Assembly (NCBI GenBank): GCA_039583875.1
Contig: CM077153.1
Coordinates: 118,168,568-118,232,567, forward strand
DNA length: 64,000 nucleotides
Reading direction: 5' to 3'
Source: Platanthera guangdongensis
Taxonomy: Eukaryota > Streptophyta > Magnoliopsida > Asparagales > Orchidaceae
Every line of letters starts with the position of its first letter. Position 1 is the stretch's first letter. Positions 31,452-41,579 of this stretch are shown one piece after another. The translations under genes were made by a program, and so were the position numbers. Below the pieces are notes generated by a model that worked only from the letters and a program-made list of their open reading frames with translations, was not told the DNA's origin and made no database searches.

Positions 31452-32329
31452 CCCTTGTTCTTTTTATTTTCTTGTTAGCTCATATGTCACGGGTATAAGA
31501 GGATAAAATTCATTATCCCCTGGTGCACATATGCAATTTTTTTTCTTTTTGCATAGATTATATGTCATGAGAATCAAATATTCTTTTGTACACATATGCA
31601 ACCCCAAAAAAGGAGTAAGAGAATAAAATTCATTACTTCTAAGCAATTTGGTTTTTATTTGAAGAGAAAAATATATATATAAAAAAAAATATTGTGCGGG
31701 GTGAGTGGATAAAATTCATCACCCCCAATCTAAGATCTCTTCAATTTTCTTGTTCCCAAAGCCTAAAATCCAATATAATTGCTTTAGATTTAAATTAAAA
31801 TTGTAAGAGAGCATAAGTAGAAGTTTGAAATTTCCTTGCAGTTTCTTTTTAGAAAAAAAGTGTCTATAATTTTTAATCTAACTTTGTTTGCTAAATACTT
31901 AATTTTGAGTTCTAATTATTTTATTAGAGAAAACTTTGCTAAATATTTAGCTCTTCACATTTTTACTTTCATATTTTAGGACTTAAAAAATTTGAATCCC
32001 TGAAGTTAATTTTTAACTTTCTTTTGATTTGATAAATTTTTAGTTTGATTAAAAAATTATATTAATTTCTTAAAATTACTCCCATAGTTTTGCTCTAAAA
32101 TAGTAAAATCTTAAGTATGGAGATATTTGATAAATAATTATTTATAGTTATTTATATATAGATTTTATTTAATAAATAATAATATTTTATTTAGTTTATT
32201 TTAATATTTGTATTAAAATGCTTTATTTTCTAATTTCAGGTCAATCTGGGCTGCTAATAGCAAATTGTAGCTTACGGGATTGATCAGGAGATGAAACTGA
32301 AGATTGCTGGAAAAATAAACTTTTCACGG
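31452..32329. other. AT-rich DNA without gene
   Basis: No ORF, LTR end or RNA gene is recognised. ATAAAATTCAT recurs three times (about 31502, 31623, 31709), each preceded by a purine-rich GAGGA/GAGA/GTGG word. It may be the upstream part of LTR-like block G or old flanking DNA. Confidence 0.5.
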
Positions 32330-33720
32330 CCAGGACACGGGCGTGACCCTTAGGTCACGGTCATGACATGTGGCCGTGACCCATAAAGGAGGTCCAGAGT
32401 ACATGCCACGTCGGATTAAAGTTACACACCTCAGTCACGGGCATGACCTATGGGCCACGGGCATGACTAGTAGGCGTGACTTGCTGATGGTTCTTCAGTT
32501 TCGATGTCAGGCAGTTTTAAAGCTACACGCCCTAGGTCACGGGCGCGATCTTCAGGTCACGAGCATGTCATGCAGGCGTGATGTCCAGACATGCCGCGCT
32601 TGAAGTCGCCAGTTTCAGATTCTGACGGTTCTCGGCTTACACACCCTAGGTCACGGGCGTGAACTAGGGCGTGACTTCCAGCAACAACCAGAATTTACTT
32701 CCCGCCATTTCTCCTTCCCTCCATTTCCAGTAACCGACGTGACACGCCCTAGGTTATGGTTGTGACCTAGGGGCGTAACCCGAAGAACAGCGACTTTTGG
32801 CAGTTTTTCTCCAACGTTCCCGGGCTTTCAAGATATTAGTTTTCGAGCCTTACACGCCCTAAGTCACGGGCGTGACCTAGGGCGTGACCTTCCAGAAATT
32901 TTACTATAAATTCCAGAGAAAGCCAGGAGCTGGGAGAGCATCTAGGGAGCAGAATCTAGGAGTAGTTCAGTAGCTTAGTTTTCTGTTTTTATGCATTTCC
33001 TTTATGTAATTTTCAATTTCATAGTTAGTTAATTTTTATTTCTAGCACTTTTATTTCAAGCTTGTATTTGATTATTTTTACATGTATCCCTCTTTTTACT
33101 AGCACTTGATTTTGACAAGTTTTTGAATAAAAATAATGTTCATTTAGTCAAACTCTTTTATTTTCTTTACTTCGATCTATCTTTGATTTAATTATTTCAG
33201 ACCTTAGTTCTGTATCCTAGAATTACCGAGAGGTTGTGGATACGGTTTGAACGCTCAAAGTTAGAAGGAGCCACATGCACTCCTCGAGAGAGGATGACAC
33301 AGATCTTCCGGATTGGAGTCAAATCCAATAGCGGGGTTCACCGCATAAGGCAAGCTTAGGGGTTTCGACTGGCCGAGAGGTCTTATTCGATCAACCTAAG
33401 TTTAGTCGAGAGTGTATTCTCGAGAGAGGCGCTTTTGTAATTTAGGAACCTTCACGGTCGAAGTAGGTAATTTAGAAGTTTGCTTTTATGAAAAGTTTAT
33501 TTTATTTTAAAGAGAGTCTACATCAAGTGCTATCTTTTATTTTATTTTCTAGCTATAGTTTAATTCACCCGCTAAATTATTATTAGATGAAATAATACTA
33601 ATTCACGTGAGTAGAAGTACTCAACAGGCCCCGAGTCTAATACGACAATTTCTATACTATATTTCGAAAGGTACGTCTGCCTATTTCGAGATTTTAGTTT
33701 GAAATTATTTTTAAAACTAT
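32330..33720 (+). repeat. LTR-like block G: hairpin array, TATA box and leader
   Basis: A block of GTCACGGGCGTGAC-type inverted repeats (32335-32895) is followed within about 10 nt by a TATA box, CTATAAATT at 32904-32912. An AT-rich, leader-like stretch with GAGAG and CGAGAG words comes next, ending near 33720 (TTTCGAAAGGTACGTC at about 33663). The layout is that of a U3-R-U5 LTR. No primer site, partner LTR or target duplication is visible, so element family and borders are open. Confidence 0.5.
32335..32895. repeat. Inverted-repeat array with core CACGGGCGTG in block G
   Basis: About nine units such as CTAGGTCACGGGCGTGACCTAG occur. The arms CTAGGTCACG and CGTGACCTAG around GG are complementary over 10 nt. 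Several units show TCACGGGCATGAC-type changes at CG steps. The 10-nt core is the same as in the Gypsy-A LTR and solo LTR D, but the outer arms differ. Confidence 0.85.
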
Positions 33721-33724
33721 AAAA

Positions 33725-34478
33725 TTCTTCATCAAAGCTCTACAAGAGAAGGTTGCTGACTGAAGAAGATTCTAACTGTCAAATCCAGTTTCTTCATTAT
33801 CAAAAGCTTGGATAGAAATCTGCTCTATCTAGGAAGTAGTGGACACCGAGTACTTACTCTTGTGTTAAATTGAAAACAAACACCTTTTAATCTTTCTGTA
33901 GGATCCTATCTAGGATCTAAGTTGTAAGCCTTTCTATATAAGGCCGAGTGGTTGGATTCAGTGTTGAGTTTGAGGTTGTAGGCCTGATTTATAATGGCCG
34001 AGTGGTAGGATTCAGTGAGGAATCTGAGTGGGTAAGACTTCGTTATAAAGGCTGAGGGTAGGAACCATTTTGGATCTGACTGTAGGGCTATCCTCCCATC
34101 CTGAGTGGTAGGGTCATTGTCCCGAGGTAGGTGGTTGTTTATCCACTAAGTGTAGGGCCTTGTGTCTGAGAAGAAAGTCTTGGAGGAGACTGAGTACTCT
34201 TGTGGGATCGAGTTGTATGCTCATAAGGTGCCGAGTTTTGGGGGAATAGCTTGATCTAATAAACTGTTAGAAAGGCACAGATGGACAATGGATGTACACA
34301 AGATCGGGGAACCACTGTAAACAGCTGTGTCGTCTGTGATTACCTTGAAAGATATAAATAACCTAATTAATAAGTACAACAATAGGGTAAAAGTCAAAAA
34401 GACTTGAAGTAAGACCAAAAACATATTCACCCCCCTCCCCCACTAGGTGTTTAGCTGACCTTGAAAACCAGACTTTCA
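33725..34478 (+). repeat. LTR fragment H, 3' part of a SIRE/Maximus-type copia LTR
   Basis: The sequence matches the downstream half of the Copia-1 LTR in layout and wording: GGATCCTATCTAGGATCT, GCCGAGTGG repeats, GGATGTACACAAGATCGGGGAACCACT, and CACCCCCCTCCCCCACTAGGTG. It ends TTTCA at 34478 directly against the Gypsy-C RT gene. The upstream half is missing, and the DNA on its left is not Gypsy-C, so a deletion or rearrangement has removed one side. Confidence 0.75.
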
Positions 34479-35368
34479 GAGGGGAAGGGCTACCTTCAAG
34501 AATCTTTTCACGAAATTGCGATAATACCCAACAAGTCCAAAGAGGCTCCATACATCGGCCGCTGACTTCAAAGGAGACCATTCCTTCATGGCACGCACCT
34601 TGGCTGGGTCCATGACTAGTCCTGCTCCACTAATCACATGGCCCAAGAAGGCAACTTATTGGAGCCAAAATTTGCATTTGCTGAACTTAACAAACAGGGC
34701 ATGCTCTTTTAGCTTCTTTAAAACTAGGGCCAAGTGTTCAACATGCTCCTCTTCCGTCTTCGAATAGACCAAAATGTGATCGATGAAGATGATGATGAAG
34801 ATGTCTAAATATGGCTCAAACACCCTGTTCATCAAACTCATGAATGCAGAAGGGGCATTTGTGATTCTAAACGACATTGTCATGAACCCGTACAGACCAT
34901 ATCTCAAGCTAAATGTTGTCTTCGGGATATCTTCCTCTTGTATTCTTAACTGAGAGTACCCCGAGCACAGATCCAATTTGTAAAACCATTACGCTCCCAC
35001 TAACTGATCGAACAACTCGTCGATCCAGGGTAGAGGATAGGTGTTCCGCACCGTTAATTGATTGAGTTCCCGATACTTATGCACATCCGTAGTGACCCAT
35101 CTTTTTTCTTAAAAAATAATACAGGGGTTTCCCAAGGTGATGAACTAGGGCAAACAAACCCTGATTCTACGAACTCCTGTAATTGAACTCTAAACTTGGC
35201 AAGTTCCTTTGGAGCCATTCGGTAAGGGTTTTGAGAGACGGCCTTGGCACTTGATACTAATTTAATTTGAAATTCCACCTCTCTATGTGGGGGTAATCCT
35301 GGCAACTTCTCAGGAAATACCTCAAGGAAGTTCAGCACTACCCTCATATCTTCCACGCCGGTCTCCAT
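34479..35368 (-). pseudogene. pol: Gypsy-C reverse transcriptase fragment
   Basis: Read on the - strand, the RT begins EVFPEKLPGLPPHREVEFQI and runs through [30 protein letters not shown] and [20 protein letters not shown]. It continues through [18 protein letters not shown] and FKVALPL-like sequence, stopping at the LTR fragment H. The catalytic FIDD of gypsy RTs reads FIDH here (at about 34770), which would kill activity. A frameshift near 35060 and a stop near 34656 add to the damage. RNase H and integrase are absent from the window. It resembles Tekay/Del or Reina-type chromoviruses. Confidence 0.85.
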
Positions 35369-35803
35369 CTATTTTTGTCCAAAGCATATAATATATACTT
35401 CGTCCCCTCCCATATGGGCGTCAAGGGCCGAAATCGAATACAATAACATACAGTGTGCAAATTTGATATGTTGGAAAATCACCTCTGAGTCTCCATGCCT
35501 CAAGGTGATTTGCTTCGCCGCACAATCTATCTTGGTATGGTGCCAATCCAACCACAACATGCCCAGAATGAGATCAAAATCTGGGATTCTCAAAACCGTC
35601 GCTTTCAAAGAATTTTCCCTATGAAATACTTCCAAATCACACGTTGCGGAAGAAGTCATCTCGGAGCCATCCGAGAGACGTACTCTCTGAGCAACATCGG
35701 TGAAGTATTGCACTCCATCTAGTTCTTTAACAAAGTCTGCCGAAACGAATGAGTGAGTTGCACCAGTATCAAATAGTGTATGAGCTGGTTTCCCACAAAC
35801 CAT
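35369..35803 (-). pseudogene. pol: Gypsy-C aspartic protease region
   Basis: The frame reads MVCGKPAHTLFDTGATHSFVS, with the protease active-site motif DTGATHSF, and goes on with VRLSDGSEMTSSATCDLEV and ILGMLWLDWHHTKIDCAAKQI. This is the usual retropepsin-like domain between gag and RT of gypsy elements. The frame closes with a stop at 35369, just before the RT part that starts in a frame of its own. Confidence 0.85.
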
Positions 35804-35818
35804 TACGATGCCTAAGTA

Positions 35819-36143
35819 TCAATTATAAAGACTAAAAGCTAGACTCCTAGCATATCTTAAGAGAACAAAGGACAAATGCTTAAAATGTATTAATTTCCTT
35901 CTCATGGTCATCATCCCGAAGCTGGGTCTTGCTTCCATTACTCCTTCAGCGGGGTTCTTATTACTAGCCTGGAACCCCAAGTGGTCCGCTTCCAGCCTCT
36001 TTTCCATATCTATTATCTCTGCCATGCTCAAGTCCGCTATAAATAGAAGTGCTTGCCCAAGGGAATCTGTCATATCGATTATCTCCGCCAAATTCCAATA
36101 TGCTATAAACAAAAGTGCTTGCCCTAGGGAATCTTGCGAGCCA
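35819..36143 (-). pseudogene. gag: Gypsy-C gag remnant with a 66-bp in-frame tandem duplication
   Basis: The segment SMAEIIDMEKRLEADHLGFQ is a known gag signature of chromoviruses. A 66-bp stretch (36005-36070) is repeated next to itself (36071-36134), so the 22-residue block DSLGQALLFIA...AEIIDM occurs twice with substitutions. The zinc knuckle is not seen. The upstream part of gag is cut at 36144 by LTR F. Confidence 0.75.
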
Positions 36144-36214
36144 TTGTTATAACATCCCGTTTCTCTAGGCCCCTCGCACGTGTTTTGAGTCAAAAGAATT
36201 GACTCAGGCTCAGG

Positions 36215-37155
36215 AAGCGTCGAGTGAGTCTACTGGACTCGACGAATAGAACAGATTTTTATTCAAAATAATTCTAGAACCTAAAGGTATCGAGTGCATT
36301 GAATGCACTCGATGCCACTCAACAAATTAAGATGAGGCGTTGAGTGGACTTAGCACCACTCAACGAAATTGGACTTAGAATATTTTCTAGATTCAGGGTG
36401 TCGAGTGTGTTGAGTGCACTCGACGCCATTCAGCGAATTATGTTGATCCGTTGAGTGAACTCAACAAAACCCAACGTATTTTACTTAGAATATTTTCTGG
36501 AAGTGAGGCTTTGAGTGAATTCAATGCAGCGTTGATTGGTCTCAATGCCACTCAATGCTTTTAACTTAGAATAATCATGGATACTATTGGTGTTGAGTGG
36601 AGTCAATGTGGAGTTGAGTGGTCTCAACGCCACGAAATGCTTTTAACTTAGAAATATTCTCGATGACTGTTGGCATTGAGTGAAGTCAACGCGGTGTTGA
36701 GTGGTCTCAACGCCACTCAATGCTTTTAACTTGGAATTATTCTGACTGTTGTTGGAGTTGAGTGAATTCAACGTGGCGCTGAGTGGTCTCAACGCCACTC
36801 AACGCTTTTAGCTTAGATTTATTCCGGCTGATGTTGGCGTTGAGTGAAGTCAACGCAACATTGAGTGGTCTCAACACCACTCAATGTTATCCTGGCTAAT
36901 GTTGGCGTTGAGTGAAGTCAATGTGACGTTGAGTGGTCTCAACTCTTTTTTACTTAGAGTTGTTCTGAGGCTTGTAGTCATCAAGTACGTTGAGTTCACT
37001 CGATGCCACTCGACAATTCGTCGAGTGAAAGTTGCTTACTTAACGATTTTTGACTTAGAGTTATTATTTAGGCTTGTAAGCATTGTGTTTGTTGAGTCAA
37101 CTCGATACCACTCGACAATTCATCGAGTAAAGGGGGCACACTCAACGATTTTAAC
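36215..37155. repeat. GTTGAGTGG...CCACTCAAC hairpin array in LTR F
   Basis: About ten units of GTTGAGTGGTCTCAACGCCACTCAA type occur, at roughly 90-nt spacing, often followed by TTTTAACTTAGA. The arms GTTGAGTGG and CCACTCAAC enclose 8 nt; the inner GTTGAG and CTCAAC can also pair. At the edges the word changes towards TCGAGTG/CACTCGA. No CACGGGCGTG core is present, although D, the relative of F, has it. Confidence 0.9.
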
Positions 37156-37335
37156 TTAGTGCATTTTTGGCTCATTCTGCTTGCTGCCACATGCACGGTC
37201 TGAGCCGAAATTTCAGGATGGGCGCCAAATGACTTAAATTGGATGCATCAATTCAAAAGGACATATTTAATGTAATAATTGGTGGTCCATTGTTAGGACG
37301 ACACGTGGCGGGGCAACCTAACCCTAATTTCTCAA

Positions 37336-37342
37336 TATAAAA
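37336..37342 (+). promoter_or_regulatory. LTR F TATA box
   Basis: TATAAAA (CTCAATATAAAAGGAG) lies about 180 nt after the hairpin array and before the part homologous to D. It is the likely start of the transcribed LTR half. Confidence 0.6.
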
Positions 37343-39290
37343 GGAGACTTACGGAAAACCTAGCCGTCACTTCGCCATTTTTGACGAATAGTTACTTTTG
37401 TCGAACCCGACGAAGAAGCAGATCGTCGGTGTCAGATTCTCAGGAGGAGAGTCTTCCCTTTCTCTTTCCCCGTAAAGAATAACACCGATAAGGAGAAAGA
37501 TGACAGCAAGGAGAGTGACGAGATCCACGGCCGGAAATTCCAGAAATGAGGTGCGCTTCCTACCCTCTTGCTTGGTGATAGATCTGTAGTTATTTTCTAG
37601 GAGAGATGTCGACTCGAAAGAGTTTGACTTGTGAGATGAAGATCTCCTAGGTAGAGACCATGCTAGGGCTTGTGCCCTAGGTATTATATATATTCAACCT
37701 ATCCTCTCTTCCATGTGAAGATGGTGGACATGGTTTCGTGAAGAGAAATGGTGTATTGAGGGTGAATCGGGGAGGAGGAAGTTTTGTATATAATTTTGAT
37801 TAATTGTTTAAGTGAAGAAGATGAACCGATGTCGTTCATCTTACTTTAAGATGAGTGCAAAAAACTATTTTCTATGTGCACCGAACTTCAAGGCCATTTT
37901 TGGGTATGTTACGGCCAGATCTGGGCTTTCAACTATACACAAAGTCATAGACCTTGGAAAGGCCTTTCCAACGGATGGTTACACGTCTTTATACGAGTCC
38001 TGTAGACTCGGGAGTGTCCTGTCAAAGTTGTCGTACAGTCAAGTATTATGCACATGTTGTTCTCGGGTTAGTGTGGATCCGGTTTTTATTTTGGTATAGA
38101 GGTCATTGTAAATTTACATTGAGAATTATTGAACTTAATTTATGGATATTTGTGATTAACAAAGGACTGATGTGATAGATCCTTAAGAAAGTAAATAAGG
38201 TTGAGGTTTTGGTAGACTTAGCCAAAATGTAATCATGATGAACGAATAGTTTGGTGGAACACGATTGTATCAACGGTTTGAAGGAGGATGACAAACAAAT
38301 GGTTTTGGTAAGCTAGTGGACATCTAAATTAATACGTTTGATTGGGCAAATGATATTCTTGTGGAAGAATAATTGATTGGGGACGCTTGACTTTAAGAAG
38401 GGATTGGATTAGGTTAATACATGGCCATTGGATAGGATGATTAATGGAATGTGTATAATAGTCCACTGCCTAGAGTTGTGTCTCGCTACAGGAAGCAGTG
38501 TGGGATTCATATGTTATATGAGGTGGCTTGCCACCTGTGTAAATGATGGCCCTTTTGTGGTAGGGAAATGTGGAACAGTTGGAAGTGTGTGTGTGTTTGT
38601 CGCACTAGAATGATGTCTTGATAAGGGACTCGGTGTGGAGCCCTTGCGTGTGGTTGAGCATGAGATGTGAATAATAAGAAGGGACTCAGTGTGTAGCCCT
38701 TGGGTGTTGTTGAGCACTGGATTATTGATGGCAAGGCCATGTGAAATTATATGTGGTGTAAGTTGACACGCGTTGTCATAATCTTGGGTTAAGGATAATG
38801 TGGCAGGTCTACGGGCTCGCGAGTCATCACACCGACGGGAGTTGATAGATAGACTTTGTGCGGTTGGGCTTGTTCCTTGGTGCTTTTTCCCTGGGATCCT
38901 TCCATGCCAAGTGGATGGATTGGCTGTCTCCTCGGTGCTCATTCACGAGGCCCTTTCCGTGCCACATCGGTAGGCCAATTTGGGCTTTGTTCTTGGCGCA
39001 CATCTACCCAAGACCCCTATGAGCCGAAGTACGCATATGAAATCTGCTGTTGTGTTCTCAGCGTTGAGGTATACGGAGGCCTAGGCTTGGTATTGTGGAT
39101 GCCTGCCTAGTAGTGGAAAGCCCATTTCACTGTCACTGTCTGGCTAGGACGGATGACGCCTGAGAAGTTAGCTACCAGCTTGAAAATGGGGACTACAAGT
39201 CTGTGTCGACATAGCAATTGCATGTGTGTGAGTATGGGTGAGTCATCATAGTGCATTTATAACATTGCATTGCAGTACATACACAAGATC

Positions 39291-39391
39291 CTCATCTTAT
39301 AAGTTTGTATGGGAACTCTTATGTGATGAGTTACTTTATTGTTAAGCCAATCCTTAACTTTTATGTCTGTATGGGATTCATATAAGTTAAG
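39291..39391 (+). other. Two stem-loops with GTATGGGA loops in LTR F
   Basis: Hairpin 1 has CTCATCTTATAAG (39291-39303) pairing with CTTATGTGATGAG (39318-39330) around TTTGTATGGGAACT. Hairpin 2 has CTTAACTTTTATG (39353-39365) pairing with CATATAAGTTAAG (39379-39391) around TCTGTATGGGATT. Both stems hold apart from one or two mismatches. LTR D has both hairpins at the same place with altered stems that still pair. Confidence 0.7.
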
Positions 39392-39851
39392 TTACTTCAT
39401 GTGATATATTCATACTTGTACACTGCTGTTGATAGTAGAACTGCTAGTATATATTGGTGTAGTTGCCTTGATATACTCTGATATAGTTTAACACTTTGCC
39501 ACTTGTTTTGTACTACAACTATTATATATATTGTACCCTCTTATTTTCTGTCTGGTACCTAAGAGTCGCCTGGGGAGCGGATGTGATAGCCATTTAGTCT
39601 TTATGACTAACAGTTGATATGTCTTCCTTTTTAGGAGGAAACCCCGCAGATAAAGCGGCAGCAGATTATGCAGGAGGGCAGCCAGGCCAGGGCGATAGGG
39701 CCTGATGTGATGGTACCATCGCTACCATTTGTGCCTGATGTTAGTTTTTGAGGGACTCAGTTTGTATCCTTTTGGCATTTCATATATACTCTGATATTAT
39801 AGAAGGCTCGATTGCTTCTTTTATTTCTTTTACTAATTGGACATTATATAC

Positions 39852-41406
39852 TGAAAGATAGGGGATAGATCTAATATACTCTAGAGGGGGGGGGGTGAAT
39901 AGAGTAATTTAAAATCTTTTGGCTGTTTTTATAATTTATCAGAGAAATTAGTGATAGTAGTAGTAGTATAAAATGAAATAGAAATTCGGGTAAACTACAC
40001 AATCACAACACATCAAAACAAAGAAGAATGAACACACAGACAACACAAGAATTTATAGTGGTTCCACAAATCTCGGTAAATCCACTATTCTACCACCCTG
40101 GTAGGAATCCACTAACAGTTTTTTCATCGTGTGACTGCCACTATAGGTTTTTGCTCAGGTGTCCTGTCACCACAAGATTTATTTGATGGGAGATCTAACA
40201 ACACTTTAGGCTTTTGATCAGGTGCCCAAAAACCAACAAAAACTTTTAAAGGGACTTAATAAACCCTTTATACATGAGGTTAAGAATGTGATGTTATATT
40301 CTCCTTCTATAAACAACAGAGAAGACTATAGTGGATTGCTTGTGTCAAAGCTTCCCCTGAGATGTTGAAATGTTCAGGAAGACTGGAGCTTTGCTCAGGG
40401 TGTAGGTCTTCAGCCTTAACTTGTTGAAATCCAAGAACTTGTAGACTGATCTAGAAGTGTTGTCTTTGAGGATTCCTGGAGTAGAAGTTGAGAGGACACT
40501 TGATATATGCTTGATTTTCTTCTTCAATCTTCTGTAAGATCAAGGGGAAAATAACTTGTTTTTCTACACAGAGAAGGAGCAGAGTTCTTCGGTATATTGT
40601 TCTGTGTAGGTGTATCTCTTCTACTTATTCTGATTATGCTACTTGGCCGTCAAAAAAAAATCTCTCTCTTATATCCTACTGTCTAATTCTGTCTTTGAAT
40701 TTTAAATTATAAGCATTAATTGCTGATTAGATTTTGGAAATTAAAACGGATGGAATATAGTCTTTAATGAGTTTCCCCAACTGTCTCAGTAAAATAAGCG
40801 AGTAATTAAATCTGATGAAATCCATAATTAATGCTGCCATGAACAGCTATATTCTTGAGAATATGAGCATTAATTACTCAGAGAATTACTGCAAAGAATA
40901 GAATGAATTAGGGACAAAAATATGAAAAACTTATCATTCTGACTCAAAATAGAGTTCATTGACCTCTAGGCAGATTTCGTCGACCAGAGTTCCAAGTTAG
41001 TCGAGCTGAGAGATCCTTTTCATCAACCTAAGCTCACCGAACCTCAATTTGGAAATATCTTGTTATTCTGAGCTCCAAGTTCGTCCATCAGAGAATCTGT
41101 CTTAAGGAATAAATCGTCGACCTGAGCTCAAATATCATTGAGCTAAACACAGAGAAAGAACTCTGAGTTCGTCGATCTGCGATCGACGATTGTTGAGCTG
41201 AGTTCGAAGAACTTCGAACTAATAATCTGAACTCTGAAATCTTCTAAGTCTCTAGTCTCTTGAAGTCCACTGCAGGCTGGTCCATGAAGATTGATTCTAA
41301 TGACTAGCCTAAACTCTAGTACTGACAAACTTGACCCTGGCTATACATGGTAGGTCAAACATCCTAATAGTGAACCTTAGCCCAAATCCAAACGAGGGAT
41401 CCAACA
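39852..41406 (-). repeat. Copia-3 3' LTR
   Basis: On the - strand it starts TGTTGGATCC at 41406 and ends CTATCTTTCA at 39852, giving 1555 bp. It carries the CACCCCCCTCTAGAG motif, a hairpin array of the TCGTCGA type (about 40976-41215, much decayed), and a TATA box GGATATAAGAG (40668-40676). The purine tract AGGGGGAGA is at 41416-41408. Confidence 0.93.
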
Positions 41407-41579
41407 ATCTCCCCCTATTTGGTTGAGGTCACTAAACAAAATATAAAATACAATACAATCACAAAGCAAAACAACAGATATCTGGCAGAGAATAAAAATC
41501 TTGCAAAAATATAGAACAAGTGCTTTATGATGAATAAATAGTTCAGAAAATATACTATTCAAAAAGTTATTTAGGCTTC

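Larger units (their letters stand above)
36144..39851 (+). repeat. LTR F, a 3.7-kb gypsy-type LTR cut by Copia-3
   Basis: It starts TGTTATAACATCCCG inside the Gypsy-C gag. It has a GTTGAGTGG/CCACTCAAC hairpin array (36215-37155), a TATA box at 37336-37342 and a long downstream part. The downstream part (from about 37520) can be aligned by eye with solo LTR D read on the opposite strand (shared: GCCGGAAAT..CC..GAAATGAGGTG, GATCTGTAG, GAGATGTCGACTC, GGTTTCGTGAAGAGAAATGG). The last bases before Copia-3 (GGACATTATAC) match GGACTATTATG of D, so F continues beyond Copia-3, outside the window. Confidence 0.8.

Noticed and set aside
31452..33720. Host gene in the AT-rich stretch before block G.
   Set aside because: No reading frame of note, no splice pattern and no domain; the right part has LTR layout.
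37812..39110. Frames of 60 to 95 codons in the downstream half of LTR F.
   Set aside because: They are not kept in the homologous part of D and have no domain; the block is LTR sequence.
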